Positions 1 to 11,417 of a DNA stretch of 64,000 bases are shown one piece after another. Source of the stretch: Histomonas meleagridis (lineage: Eukaryota > Parabasalia > Tritrichomonadida > Dientamoebidae); assembly GCA_020186115.1 (NCBI GenBank), contig WSYJ01000156.1:124001-188000 (forward strand), in the 5' to 3' direction. Positions within the stretch are counted from its first letter, which is position 1, and every line of letters starts with the position of its first letter. Under the pieces are notes generated by a model. The model had not been told where the DNA came from, searched no databases, and worked only from the letters and a program-made list of their open reading frames with translations. Made by a program: the position numbers and the translations under genes.

Positions 1-334
1 CATTTCTTTTTGCAAGTTTTGGACAAATTTTTAACGTCAAACTCCTAAAATAAAAAGGGACTTTGATTGATATAAATCTATAAATCGAACCAATAATTCC
101 ATTTCGATGGAACTTGTTATTACCGCATATCATAACATAAACAAAAAACATCATTACAGCGAGATAAATCCCACAAATGAATATCAATGTTTCCACATCC
201 ATTTTGTGAGTTTGGAGGAGCGGTCCGACCAAATATGCTATGAAATATGATATCAAAAAATGGACAAAAAACAAAAAAATTTCGATAAATACTAAGTATC
301 TTAAAGAAAAGCATATATAAAAAGTATTACCCAA
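1..334 (-). CDS. Partial multi-pass membrane protein, cut by the window start
   Basis: One minus-strand frame is open from about 334 down to base 1 and runs off the window, so the C-terminus is missing. It encodes hydrophobic stretches typical of membrane helices, then a basic tail containing FRSLTLKICPKLAKRN. A TAA lies in frame at 337-335. The first in-frame ATG is at 202-200, inside the hydrophobic part, so the true start is uncertain: the 5' part may be truncated, frameshifted or spliced. The composition differs from the surrounding noncoding DNA. I do not recognise the family; a transporter or membrane-enzyme fragment is possible. Confidence 0.4.
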   Translation of the reverse strand, partial: MGNTFYICFSLRYLVFIEIFLFFVHFLISYFIAYLVGPLLQTHKMDVETLIFICGIYLAVMMFFVYVMICGNNKFHRNGIIGSIYRFISIKVPFYFRSLTLKICPKLAKRN

Positions 335-1075
335 TTACATATATCACATGCTCAAATCAATATTTCTTGTAATATTGCCTATTATGCAAAAACAAAAATT
401 TGGTAATATTTCAAAAAATTACCAATTACTTGGTAATGATATTTTATATTTTCAATATATCAACAATTTAACATATAGTCCATTTGGAAAATTATAACAT
501 TCAAAACAAGTTTTTTAGAAATTCATATTTTTTTAATACGCTTAATTTTTGAGTGCTTTATTTCATTCAAAAAATTAACGTATTCACTTATTTTTAGGTC
601 AAAACCTTTTAATGATTATTTTAATATAAACCAATGCATCTGGATGTATGCAATTTCTGATATATAAATTTTTAGTTGAAAATTTTTTTTGTTTAAGATA
701 AATTGCACTAGTCCTGGAAAAACCCTGTCATTTCTTTAAAAAAAGTCTTTTTTTCCGGTGAAAAATAATTGTGTTGAAACATATAACCGGCTGATTATGC
801 GCACAAAAAATGAATTTCACTTTTATTATTTTTCGGGAATTACAATTCCAAAAGTAATGTATATCTTTATCACAGCTTCTCGGAACATTTTTGATCTGTT
901 TTATGAAAAATAAAATGTCGAATATTTTCATTCAATATTTTATGCCACAGAAACGTCACATCGTTTGTTTTGATGCACAAATAGCATTGCAAAAATAAAT
1001 TTCTTTTATTTTACTCAATCTTTTCTAAAAAAATAATCAATTTTGAATAAATCCGCATAATTACAACAGTTCAAA
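335..1075. other. Intergenic region without a recognisable gene
   Basis: This is AT-rich DNA with only short random ORFs. A small inverted repeat, TTACCAA-TTAC-TTGGTAA, lies at 419-436, with a related TTGGTAAT/ATTACCAA pairing at about 400-426. I see nothing else. Confidence 0.5.
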
Positions 1076-1522
1076 TTATTCAATTTCAGCTAAGATTTGT
1101 GGCAACGTTTTCTTCTTTGTTTGCTTGTTCAATATGCTCGACAGCCCTTGTAATGGCGCATTCCAATTAGTAGCGTAAAGCATCGACATTTGACTCATAA
1201 TTTTCGGATAAACATTTAAATTACCATAAAACAAAATGCATTCGATGACTTTCGGAACACCAGATAACACTATAACTTTCATTGAACAATAAACAAACTT
1301 ATTAATATCATTTTCTCCGAAGTAATATTTAATAGTATTTAATACATCGCATAATATTTCGTTCATTTTGAAGAAACAATTTCCTAACATTTTACCTTTT
1401 AACGTTGCGAATCGTTTTTTGGATCTTTTAATGATTAAGTCTAATAATTGAGAATCATATTCATTAATGTACATAACATTCGATGGTATTATAGTTGAAA
1501 ACAAAATTTTCGATTTCTTCAT
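1076..1522 (-). CDS. UFD2/E4-core-like protein, C-terminal part in the shifted frame
   Basis: This 148-codon frame begins within the last codons of the preceding ORF (overlap 1464-1522) and carries on the same kind of helical sequence. The two ORFs therefore read best as one protein split by a frameshift. It ends LPQILAEIE. UFD2 enzymes normally continue for several hundred residues to a C-terminal U-box; no U-box is visible here or further downstream. So the gene is either a truncated, U-box-less relative, a pseudogene, or carries an assembly indel. Confidence 0.4.
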   Translation of the reverse strand: MKKSKILFSTIIPSNVMYINEYDSQLLDLIIKRSKKRFATLKGKMLGNCFFKMNEILCDVLNTIKYYFGENDINKFVYCSMKVIVLSGVPKVIECILFYGNLNVYPKIMSQMSMLYATNWNAPLQGLSSILNKQTKKKTLPQILAEIE

Positions 1523-3224
1523 TTCGAATATACAAATGATTCATAACAAATATCAAATACAAAAATGATAAATATGATTCTTTTTGGAATATTTGGCATG
1601 GGTTCTTAAATATGGACTTTACAACTGTTAATACTTTTCCATCATTTGGTTCATTAAAATGATAATCAAAAATATTCGAAATGAATTCAATCGATGGAGA
1701 CATCAATTTCTTCGGTAAAGTAATTGTTTCTTCCATGAACGATGTTTTTCGTGCACTATAAACAAATTTGTTGATTACATATTCTTGCATATATATACTT
1801 GAACCGATAATAAAATCATGTTGTATTAAAGCTAACTCATTAAAAACCCATTTAGCTTTAAGGAAATCTTCGAAATTTTGCTCTATTTTTTGCTTTTTGT
1901 GATGAGTTTTCACAAGCGCAAAATCAATGAAATTCTCCGTTTTGGCAATGTCAGAGTTATCGATGATTCGCTTCGTGTAGATATCTTTTGGCGTGAGGAG
2001 CAATTCAGCAACTCCTTGGCCAACATCTATCGAAAGCTTTTCGATTTGGACCCATACGCGATTGTTAACTTCATCCTTTTCATAATTTTTAGCTTCACAT
2101 TTTCGATAGATTAAATTCTCAAATGTTTCATAAGGCCCTTTAAAGAATTTATGATGAGAATATTGGATATATCCAGGTTCAAGAGATGTAACAACATCTT
2201 CTTTTAAGACCATTGACGGTAATGTTTTTTGCATCTTAATTATACCACATGTCTTATATAAATCAAATAACATTTGGATTTCTACTCCAGAAAATATAGA
2301 ATAAATAACAGGGAGTTTGATATCTGAATAATAACTTAAGTTGACAATCAGAAAAGTGTCGGATTCGAAAATAACGTTCTTTATCGTCTGGGTGTGAATC
2401 GAACCGCCATTTCGCGCACAAAAGTCGAAAAGTGACAGCAGCTCCGAAAATTTCGGATTTTTGTTGTCGTATGAATAATGACATTTAGTTCGAAGTGGGA
2501 AATAGATTTCAAAAAGAAATCTTCGGAAAAGAGGTTCGGAGGTGTCATGTAAGTGTATCAGAATATCACGATGATTTTTGGTAAGAAGGCAAAAAGCTGA
2601 TTTTAACGCTAAAATAAAAGAATTATAAAATGGTTTGTTTTCAACATCTATGTTACTCTCAAATGAGTCCCAAAATTTGCTAATAAAACGTGGAAAGTTA
2701 TCAAAATAGGATTCAATAAGGGATAAAATAAAATCCGAAAAGTTTGGATTTTGTTCAACTTTGGTCCTTTCTATTGCGTGGTAAAGGAAATTATAGCCAA
2801 AGGTATTGAATTCGGATGTTTGAAAGAAGAAGAATATTGATGGAAATGTTAACATTGAAAAAATGGTGGCATTGCAAGATTTATCTTTAAAATACTCCCA
2901 AAATTTATCGATTATAAGGTCGCCATTGAGAAAAAAGTTAAATAACGAATTTGTAATAACTTGGATTAATGTACTTGGCACATGTTGAAAGAGAGGAGGG
3001 CACTCCCCCTTTGGATCACATTCTTCGATAGATTTCACTTGTTTGTCAGTTAATTCACGATTTGGAGAAATTGCTAAATGGAAAAATGCAGAATAACGAG
3101 AAGTATAAATTAATTGTATCACTTGTTGAGTAAGAACCTTATCAAAATTTTGGAAAGCAGGGCCGTATGCCCATTTTATTGTTGAATCTTCTATGTTTCT
3201 GAGTTCTTCAAGCTTTTTTTCCAT
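1464..3224 (-). CDS. UFD2/E4-core-like protein, N-terminal part (frameshifted)
   Basis: This 586-codon ORF starts at ATG 3224 and looks alpha-helical throughout. Near its end, a Pro-rich start (LPKKLMSPSIEFISNIFDY), a long helical stretch and YIRNE resemble the ubiquitin-elongating-factor core of UFD2/E4 enzymes, where a similar Pro/Glu-rich segment precedes an I+N+P motif. In that family the core binds the Cdc48/p97 pathway and lengthens ubiquitin chains. The frame closes just after YIRNE, and the reading continues in the overlapping +1 frame at 1522. A GACGGTTTATAA element lies ~20-30 nt upstream (3245-3256). The family call is by pattern resemblance only; an unrelated helical-repeat protein is possible. 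Confidence 0.45.
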   Translation of the reverse strand: MEKKLEELRNIEDSTIKWAYGPAFQNFDKVLTQQVIQLIYTSRYSAFFHLAISPNRELTDKQVKSIEECDPKGECPPLFQHVPSTLIQVITNSLFNFFLNGDLIIDKFWEYFKDKSCNATIFSMLTFPSIFFFFQTSEFNTFGYNFLYHAIERTKVEQNPNFSDFILSLIESYFDNFPRFISKFWDSFESNIDVENKPFYNSFILALKSAFCLLTKNHRDILIHLHDTSEPLFRRFLFEIYFPLRTKCHYSYDNKNPKFSELLSLFDFCARNGGSIHTQTIKNVIFESDTFLIVNLSYYSDIKLPVIYSIFSGVEIQMLFDLYKTCGIIKMQKTLPSMVLKEDVVTSLEPGYIQYSHHKFFKGPYETFENLIYRKCEAKNYEKDEVNNRVWVQIEKLSIDVGQGVAELLLTPKDIYTKRIIDNSDIAKTENFIDFALVKTHHKKQKIEQNFEDFLKAKWVFNELALIQHDFIIGSSIYMQEYVINKFVYSARKTSFMEETITLPKKLMSPSIEFISNIFDYHFNEPNDGKVLTVVKSIFKNPCQIFQKESYLSFLYLIFVMNHLYIRNEEIENFVFNYNTIECYVH

Positions 3225-4468
3225 TTTGGTAATTCAGTCCTATTGACGGTTTATAATTTTTTTGAGGAAAACACACAACTCACTTTTAGTTTACAAAAAG
3301 TGGATGAATTCATTGTTTTATAACATGTTCAGATAACGATATGTAAATTCAATTGAGTTAGCTATTGTGAGTGTTTTTGTTTCTGTTTTAAATTCTTGCA
3401 TTATATTAACAAAAAAATAAAACAATTGGAATTACATTGATATCAATTTATTATTTTTATTCTTAAACCAGCTTTTAGATAAAAAAGTAAAAGCAAGAAA
3501 CCTAACCACAAACAAAACTAAATTTCTCCATATTGTATTGAACATAAATTTAAACATTTTTAATAAATTCACTGAATGTTATTTTGTTGATGAATAACAA
3601 TGAAAACTTATTTTGGAATGATCGATGAGATTGTGGAAATGAGGTATCGAAATCATTTGATAAAAAAGAGAAGGAGAAAAGTCATTTTTGATGAACTAGT
3701 CTGTTTACAACTTGTTTGAGGGTAATTAACTTTTAAAGTATACTGTAACAAATGAACTATAATGTTCACAGTTTGTTTTTCTGAAAACAATAAAAAATAT
3801 TTTTAGACATTTTGTGATTTATTGGATTACTTAACAAATAGAGTGCATGTTCGAGCTTGGTGCATGTGTGCTCTTATTTTTATTTCTAATCAGGATGTGT
3901 GGCCAAATATTAAAAGAGGAATTCAAATACTGATATGAATGAATATCATCAATAGTTGCAAATGGACAGTGACTTCAGGTGAATGATAATATAAATCTTG
4001 GATTTGGCTATCATAAAAAACCTTCAAAATTTTACAATGTTTCCGTGTTCACTTGTTAAAAACTTATCTAATAATTATTTAAAATTTATAAAGTTTTGAC
4101 TTTTTAATTTCTTTTCCAGTTTCTTCTAGCTTAAATATGATTATGTGATTATGTTAAAAACGACAAACCTAAATGGAAATCAATGTGAATAAGATGCATC
4201 TTATTTTATTAGATCATATTCTCATACCAAAAAATGTCAATCATTTGTAAATCACAGATCTTGCTTTTTTAATGAGGATACCATTTTGTTAATTTTTGCT
4301 AATACTGTTTCTTGGAAGATATTTGTTAGCGATAACAACCGTTATTTATTGAATTATGTTTTTCAAATGCTTTACATCGATTTCAAAAGTGCGCCCTTTG
4401 TAATTTTTGTTTATTATTACAGCGACAATTCAAAACGACGATACAACTTTTTCAAAGTGGTGGAAAGA
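3225..4468. other. Intergenic region between divergent genes
   Basis: This 1.2-kb AT-rich gap separates the divergent UFD2-like and BEACH-like genes. A 39-codon Arg/Lys-rich ORF (3600-3719, plus) could be a gene fragment but I cannot assign it. A perfect 18-bp palindrome, AATAAGATGCATCTTATT, lies at 4188-4205, about 260 bp upstream of the BEACH gene. Confidence 0.45.
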
Positions 4469-7400
4469 ATGAACGAATATGGAGATGATTCTTTTTTCAA
4501 CCCAATTTTCACCAAAATAATAGAGGAAAACAAAATTCCATCTCTCGATAACTCAACATTGTTTCAATTTATTCAGATATTTGCAAAAAAAATTGAAGAT
4601 GATCCAAATAATCAAGATTATAAAACTGCAAGTTGGGCTTTAAGCGAAACTCTGTTTGAACAATACGAACATTACTTGGGTGATCTTCTTCTACTAAAAG
4701 AGATTTATTATTCATTAAAAATATTTTCATCTTTGCATGAATGTTTACCTATTACCCCAAGTTTTTATAAGTTTTTCAAGTCCCTTTTATCTAATACGCT
4801 CAACTCAGATCTAAAGCCCAAAGCAGATGAACTTTTTTCCCAATTAATCAATTTACCAAAATTCTTAATCAATTTTGTACTTGGAGATGGCATCTTTGAT
4901 TTCATCACAACGGTGTTTACAGACACTAAGTTTCAAGAATATATTACCATGTTTAATAATTCATTTGATACACTTCAATTCAAAAATGAAAAGGATGTCC
5001 AAAATGCCTCCAACATTGTTACTCAGCTTCACGATTTTATCAAACAAAATCAATTATCTAAGCAATCCATATTTAATGTTCTAAATTTCCTCACCATTTA
5101 TATCCAAAAATTTTCATTTTATTATCCAATCCTAAGCGATCTAGTTAAGATCAATGGCATTTTTACCATATTTCAATCGATTTTTACTGATACATCTGAT
5201 TTCCAAATAATCTTTCATAGACTTATGAAAAGTCATGATTATAAGGATCCATGTATTCCCAATCAGCCTGTGTCACAATTTTTATCATTACAACTTAATA
5301 ATTCATATTCTCCAAAATCAGTATATAATTATATATTTGATATTATTATCAATTTAATTAACGACGACATGATAAACATCAAAAAGATGAATCGGTATTT
5401 TCGATTTTCTGAGTTAATTTCTTTCCCACATATTCAAACCGAAGATTTTAAGCAAAAGTTCATCAAATTATTTGAAGGCTTAGTTAATTGTAACTTCGAA
5501 TCTTCGACTTCTATCTTTATCAAGCTCATTAATTATTTGAAGCTTGATTTAGGGTCTATTAATCCTATATTACAAAAGATGTTATCAGATAACATTTTAT
5601 CAACAGATGAAGACTCATTAAATACATTAATTAATTATTATTTAGTTGATAATACTTCTGAAGAACTTGGAACAATATTAACCAATTTTAATTCATTTAG
5701 AGATTTATTAGTATTATTATATGATAAAACGCCATATCATAAATCGATTTTAATATCGAAGATAATGTCATCATCGAATTATATATTACCGATAAATTTA
5801 TTTGTTGAATTACTTATTAAAATGTTAAGTATTAATCCCGAAGAAGCACAATTCATTATGTTCTTTAAGAAATTACCTGAATCTTATTCAAGCGAATTAT
5901 TTGCATCTTTTTTATCATTAGTTTTAGAAGAACAGAATTTAATTACATTAATTATTAATATCGACGGATTATTTCTTATCGAAAAACTCTTTGAAAATCC
6001 GAAATTTACTGATCAAGACTTAATTAACTTTATTAATGTATTAGCTTCTAATGGATTTAATAAGAAATTAAATGAAATGTTATTAAAGTTGGATATTAAT
6101 CATCGTTTATTTCATTTGGATCAACAATATTATTTACAAATATTTAATGATAAAGAGAAAAAAGAGCCTTATGGCTTACCAGTGTTAATACCTTTTTTAA
6201 ATCTCGAAATTAATACTCGTTCACAATTCGATTTCTTAAATATTGGTAAATATGCGATACCTTTATATCAGAAATTAAACAAAACGCCTTTAGATTTAAC
6301 TAAAATTGCGAATCGTTATTTGTCATTAGAATCTGCTTTAACAATGGTAAAGAATCCTTTATATGTATCGAAATACATTGATATAAATTCCGATTATTTT
6401 CCTGTTTTCGAGTTTTTCCCTAATAAAACAAGTTCTTTCATAGAAATTAATTTGAGTTATCATGCGATTTATTTTTGGTTTAAATGTTCATCGAATTTCG
6501 AAAATGTTTTACATATATTTCAAGCAGGAAAAATTACAATTGATTTAGAAAATAATAATTTATTAATAAAATGGAAAAAACATCAAAAAACTTTAAATAA
6601 TTTTAATGTCGAAAAATGGCATTTAATATTTATCTCAATGAATATAATAAATTATAAAGGAGAACAATTTAATATATTAATTGATGATCAAAAATTGTTG
6701 TTTACAAATGAAAACAAAATTACAAAAACAACAATTTTCGGTAATAAAACAGAACATATTAATTCGCCATGGTTTTTATCATTAAATATACAATACTTTC
6801 CAAATCAAATCAAATCATTAAATAAAATCATTAATATAATAAATAAAAATGGACCTGGCGATATAAATAAAAATAAAAATTCGATTTTGTTGGGTCCACA
6901 TCTTAAAGAATTTGTCCTTGGAAGAAATGTTACATTAGTGCCTTATCAAGGATTTTTATATTATTTAGGAATTCCTTCTTTTTTATCGAAATTTTTTAAG
7001 TTGTTTTTAAAGACAAATGATTCAGAGATTTTAACAAATTTAATAACAATTTCTTTACATTATTTAGAAATTAAAAAGTTTAAAGTACAAAATTTTTGGA
7101 ATTATTTCGTTTACGTTATAAAATATCAATGTTCTAAATTAAATCCACAACATTTCAAAATAATTTTTACTTTTATTCTTCAAAAATTGCCGAAAAAAGA
7201 AATAATAAATAAAATGTTTTTGTTTGTACATGATATCGAATTTTGGATAAAACTTTTACCTGAATGTGTTCGAATGATATTAGATTTAATATCAAAGAAT
7301 ATCACAACGATTGATTTAGCTAATAAGTTCTTTATAAGGAAAACTTGTATCTTTTTAATTGTATTAATATCAACTGTTTATCCAAAAAGTTATCCGACTG

Positions 7401-10400
7401 AGAAATTCTTTGATTTTATTGTTGGGTTATTATTAAGGTTTGAAATGACCAAAAAAATTAATTTCATTTTAATGTTTATATTTTCGATTCGAAATCAAAG
7501 TGATCATACGAATCCAATACATTATTTTACATCTGCACAAAAGACTTCTTTATTAAAATCATTTGAAAAACATAATGAATTACTTAAACCGGAATATTTT
7601 AGTCAAGAAGTAATTAATAATATATTTACTTTTGGTACTTCAGCTGAGATTTGTATATTATTAAAGATTTTGTTTAACTTAAAATTAAATTGTCCGACAT
7701 TTGAATATGAAATTCCATTACAAATTGATCAAGTTATTAATGAAACTTCAATTTGGATTGGAATATTTTCATTATTAACAATGTCCGATAATTTTGATTC
7801 GAATGATACATTATTAAATTTATTTCTAAACTCAATAATATCATATGAAAATGCTATAGTTCCTGCATTATCATTAGTATTATGTGGTGCTATAACAATT
7901 TCTTATTCTTATTCTACGAATCAACAAAATAAAATTTTATCATTTTTAGAATCATTTGTTTTAGATGGATTTTGTATTTTTTCGGAACTATTTAAAGTAA
8001 GTTCGTTTTTAACTATTTCTCCAATTAATGCTATAAATGCATCGATCATTTATTGTCCATTAATATTAGCGTTAAATGAAATTGATTTTTCTAATGAAAA
8101 CGATATAATTAATTATCAAGAAAAAGAAAAAATTTATAGTTATAATCGTTTATGTAAATTATTTTGTAAAGATTTAAACATAAATTATAAGTTATATATG
8201 AAATCGACAAAGAATAATGAAAACATTGAAGTTAAACCACTGAATGAAATTAAGAAACAAATACAATGTTGTTTCTTAAAATGTAATTTACAATTAAATC
8301 AAAGTTTTACTAATGTAAATGTTGAAGATAAAATCAATTTATTATTTAAATTAAATTATCATCAATTTGTTTTATCATTTATAATGAATAATATTAATCA
8401 ATCACCAAATGTATTATATAATATGATAAATTCATTAATATTTTTTTATCCATTTTCTAATGAAGAAATTATCTTCCAATTAAACATTCGAATTTTACCC
8501 GATTTATTAGAATCTTTAATTATTAACTTAAAGAATATTAAACCCGATTCCATAATATGTATAATCGGTTCAATGATTACAATCTTAAAAATATCGAAAA
8601 TACCAAAAACTTTAATTGTTCCATTATTTAATTTCTCGGAACAAGTTTTAGCGCAATATAATATGAAATCAATTTCACGTTCAATTCGAGTATTATTTGG
8701 AAATTTATTACAAAGTATTGATATTAATTCATTATCAATTTTAGGTCGTTCTATACATATATTAAGTGACATTAAATTAAATAAGAAAAAAGGTTTTACT
8801 TTATATTTGTTTATATTATTATATCCACATTTAATATCATTATCACCAAACGCTTCTTATTTGTTTGGGATATTATATAATAATTATATCTCACAAAAAT
8901 CATTTGTTAATTTCGCTATAAAAGAAATTAAAGATGAAAAAGCACAAGAAATTTTCGATTTAATTTCACAATATATGAAAAATGGACAAGAACAATTTTA
9001 TTTAAGTACAATGGAAATTGATGATGATTTTGTTAATACATTAAATACATTAATAATTCCATTATATAATAATTTCTCTATAAAATTACCGAATTATTTC
9101 ACATTTAATCCAATGAATATTAATGACTTTAATAGTTATATCCAAACATCAATTTCACATATTAAGAATACAATATTTAAAAAAATATATTATTATGAAA
9201 ATGAACAAGATATTAACCAATTATTATGTTTCTTTATCGATTTCATTATCACTGAATCGATTCGTAAATGTGAAAAACTTTCATCGAATATATTTTCGAA
9301 TGAATTATCAAACATTTTATCGAATTATAAAAAATATTCATCAAATCAAGAAATATCTTTAAGTCCAATAACATTTCCTTTAATACCACCGCGAATTTTA
9401 GCCCCGAATATTATAAGTAATATTAAACTTAATGATGATATCACTAAATTTATAAGTTTATTACCTTATAAAAAGATAAAAATAAAAAATAATATTTCTT
9501 TACCAAATGTTAAATATGTTAATCCTTCGTTTTATAACTCTATCATTTCTAATTCAGGAATGATAATGTTATTTTCATTTTTAAAGTTATATCAAAAGCA
9601 AAAAGTATTAAAGAAAATTATAAACATAAAATTTTCACGTTATTCACAAGAATTTGATTCTGTTTTATTCATATTTAATAGTAAAATTTATATATTAATA
9701 TTAGCCATGATTGAAGAGAATAATGAACAATTAATATTAAATGATATAACTAAAGATAATAAAAATGAATTTAATAATTTCCTTAAGTCATTATATTTAA
9801 AAGAATATGGAAAATATTCATTTTTTTGTGGACATCCATTACTGAAATATAAAATACAAAATATAATATACTCAACAACACATAATAATATATTTCATAT
9901 AATACCGAAATATTCTGCTGAGTTTTCTTTATTAAACATAACAAATAATATATCGATTTATTTTAAAAACAAAAAACCTGTTTTCTATTCACCGAAAACT
10001 TCGTTTTTATTTGACGATTTAAACTTACAAAATGTTTTACAAGAATGGTTAAATGGTAATATATCATCGTATACATTTTTATTAAAGATCAATTTCTTGG
10101 ATGGAAGATATTCATCTAATTTAATTAATGATGAACAAGGTATAATATTTCCGACATTATACACAGAAACAATGTTAAACTTTAAACCAATTTATCCATT
10201 TAATATATGTAATGAAGAATTCTTATTATCGTTCACTTTCGCTCATTTCTCTATACCTGAAGTGTTTAAAGGTATCGAATCTCATCAAGCGATTGTCGAA
10301 AATCGTGATGAAATCGAACGAATTAACAATAATTTAAATCGTTGGATTTCAACATCTTTTAAGAACTTATTTTTAGGTAAGAAAATCCCTTTAAATCAAA

Positions 10401-11053
10401 ACTACAAAAAAGAAAAATCGAAAATTTATAAGAAAAACAAAAAGTTAATCACATTCATATGTCAATTTAAATCGGAAATTTTAACTAATTCAACTGTGTT
10501 AAGGATTCATTCAGGTGGGAAACCAATCATAAATGAAAATTATTCATTTCTATTCGCACATTCATTAAATTCATCATTAAATGGTAATTATATTGTTATC
10601 GATTATGATTTCGGTGTTTCTTCTGTGTATCGAGTGTTATATAGGAAAAAGAAACCTTTCGATATAACATTCATTAATTGTTTCATCACAAACTTACAGC
10701 CAATAAGTGCTATAAATGAAATCGATTATTTATGTGCAACGTCAATAAATAAAAAAGTTGTGGTTTGGGATTTCGTAAGAAATATGACAATTAATGTGAT
10801 GGAGTTCAACGAAATAATTAATGGTTGCGAATTCGATGAAGAAAATGGGTACTTATGGTGTTGGAATGAATGCAATTTGTACTTGTGCTCGGTAAATGGT
10901 ACCGTTTTCATGATGAAGACATCGCCAATAGAAATAGAAATGGCTTACGGTGCAAGAGATAAGGAAATTTGCATAGTAGGAAAGGACCAGAAAGAATTCG
11001 TGGCGTTTTATGGCCAGTCTTCGAATACTTTAGTGTTCAAGCAAAGTAATTAA
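4469..11053 (+). CDS. Giant BEACH/WD40-like protein
   Basis: This is a ~2194-residue protein. The open frame extends upstream to a TTG, but I choose ATG 4469 (MNEYGDDSFF) because the upstream sequence looks noncoding. The first ~1700 residues are helical (HEAT/ARM-like) with a concanavalin-A-like beta segment at about residues 660-750. Residues ~1750-1840 resemble a PH-BEACH domain. At about 1850-1970 a BEACH signature appears (WLNGNISSYTFLLKINFLDGR), but the usual ~280-residue domain is shortened and diverged. The last ~170 residues look like WD40 blades (VVVWDF). BEACH proteins of the LYST/LRBA/neurobeachin type are cytosolic membrane-traffic scaffolds, and trichomonads encode many. The family assignment is good; the specific role is unknown. 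Confidence 0.75.
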   Translation: MNEYGDDSFFNPIFTKIIEENKIPSLDNSTLFQFIQIFAKKIEDDPNNQDYKTASWALSETLFEQYEHYLGDLLLLKEIYYSLKIFSSLHECLPITPSFYKFFKSLLSNTLNSDLKPKADELFSQLINLPKFLINFVLGDGIFDFITTVFTDTKFQEYITMFNNSFDTLQFKNEKDVQNASNIVTQLHDFIKQNQLSKQSIFNVLNFLTIYIQKFSFYYPILSDLVKINGIFTIFQSIFTDTSDFQIIFHRLMKSHDYKDPCIPNQPVSQFLSLQLNNSYSPKSVYNYIFDIIINLINDDMINIKKMNRYFRFSELISFPHIQTEDFKQKFIKLFEGLVNCNFESSTSIFIKLINYLKLDLGSINPILQKMLSDNILSTDEDSLNTLINYYLVDNTSEELGTILTNFNSFRDLLVLLYDKTPYHKSILISKIMSSSNYILPINLFVELLIKMLSINPEEAQFIMFFKKLPESYSSELFASFLSLVLEEQNLITLIINIDGLFLIEKLFENPKFTDQDLINFINVLASNGFNKKLNEMLLKLDINHRLFHLDQQYYLQIFNDKEKKEPYGLPVLIPFLNLEINTRSQFDFLNIGKYAIPLYQKLNKTPLDLTKIANRYLSLESALTMVKNPLYVSKYIDINSDYFPVFEFFPNKTSSFIEINLSYHAIYFWFKCSSNFENVLHIFQAGKITIDLENNNLLIKWKKHQKTLNNFNVEKWHLIFISMNIINYKGEQFNILIDDQKLLFTNENKITKTTIFGNKTEHINSPWFLSLNIQYFPNQIKSLNKIINIINKNGPGDINKNKNSILLGPHLKEFVLGRNVTLVPYQGFLYYLGIPSFLSKFFKLFLKTNDSEILTNLITISLHYLEIKKFKVQNFWNYFVYVIKYQCSKLNPQHFKIIFTFILQKLPKKEIINKMFLFVHDIEFWIKLLPECVRMILDLISKNITTIDLANKFFIRKTCIFLIVLISTVYPKSYPTEKFFDFIVGLLLRFEMTKKINFILMFIFSIRNQSDHTNPIHYFTSAQKTSLLKSFEKHNELLKPEYFSQEVINNIFTFGTSAEICILLKILFNLKLNCPTFEYEIPLQIDQVINETSIWIGIFSLLTMSDNFDSNDTLLNLFLNSIISYENAIVPALSLVLCGAITISYSYSTNQQNKILSFLESFVLDGFCIFSELFKVSSFLTISPINAINASIIYCPLILALNEIDFSNENDIINYQEKEKIYSYNRLCKLFCKDLNINYKLYMKSTKNNENIEVKPLNEIKKQIQCCFLKCNLQLNQSFTNVNVEDKINLLFKLNYHQFVLSFIMNNINQSPNVLYNMINSLIFFYPFSNEEIIFQLNIRILPDLLESLIINLKNIKPDSIICIIGSMITILKISKIPKTLIVPLFNFSEQVLAQYNMKSISRSIRVLFGNLLQSIDINSLSILGRSIHILSDIKLNKKKGFTLYLFILLYPHLISLSPNASYLFGILYNNYISQKSFVNFAIKEIKDEKAQEIFDLISQYMKNGQEQFYLSTMEIDDDFVNTLNTLIIPLYNNFSIKLPNYFTFNPMNINDFNSYIQTSISHIKNTIFKKIYYYENEQDINQLLCFFIDFIITESIRKCEKLSSNIFSNELSNILSNYKKYSSNQEISLSPITFPLIPPRILAPNIISNIKLNDDITKFISLLPYKKIKIKNNISLPNVKYVNPSFYNSIISNSGMIMLFSFLKLYQKQKVLKKIINIKFSRYSQEFDSVLFIFNSKIYILILAMIEENNEQLILNDITKDNKNEFNNFLKSLYLKEYGKYSFFCGHPLLKYKIQNIIYSTTHNNIFHIIPKYSAEFSLLNITNNISIYFKNKKPVFYSPKTSFLFDDLNLQNVLQEWLNGNISSYTFLLKINFLDGRYSSNLINDEQGIIFPTLYTETMLNFKPIYPFNICNEEFLLSFTFAHFSIPEVFKGIESHQAIVENRDEIERINNNLNRWISTSFKNLFLGKKIPLNQNYKKEKSKIYKKNKKLITFICQFKSEILTNSTVLRIHSGGKPIINENYSFLFAHSLNSSLNGNYIVIDYDFGVSSVYRVLYRKKKPFDITFINCFITNLQPISAINEIDYLCATSINKKVVVWDFVRNMTINVMEFNEIINGCEFDEENGYLWCWNECNLYLCSVNGTVFMMKTSPIEIEMAYGARDKEICIVGKDQKEFVAFYGQSSNTLVFKQSN

Positions 11054-11417
11054 GTTTTATATAATAAATGAAATATATTTCGTGTTATTATATTATCATA
11101 AGCAAAAATTTATTGAAGTTAATTTTTTATATATTTTCAAATATTATTATGAAGCACTAAATCATTTGCAAATTATCATTTGGGAAAAAATCATTTAAAA
11201 GAAACATAAAAATATCAAAAATGTTTATATTATTTTTGTTGAAATGTTTTTCTTTTAAATTGAAGATTATGTCTTCAAGTGTTATTTCTGTCTTTTAAAT
11301 TTCTCTTTTGTGAACTTGCACCCAGTGATGTAAATAAGGGTGCCCTAAAAATCCAAACCGCTGCCCTCAAAAAGCGGTTTTGTAAATTGATCAATCGGTT
11401 AACCGAAATTTATTCAG
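11054..11417. promoter_or_regulatory. Intergenic region with promoter-like elements
   Basis: This 364-bp gap precedes the thioredoxin-fold gene. It holds GGGTGCCCT (11338-11346), an inverted AACCGC/GCGGTT pair at about 11357-11380, and the palindrome GGTTAACC (11397-11404). The ATG follows a TTCAG about 14 nt after the palindrome. The GGGTGCCC motif recurs near several other gene starts in the window. A promoter role is inferred from position and recurrence. Confidence 0.4.

Noticed and set aside
120-314. 64-codon minus ORF at the window start
   Set aside because: A different frame over the same bases has clear membrane-protein coding character to the window edge.
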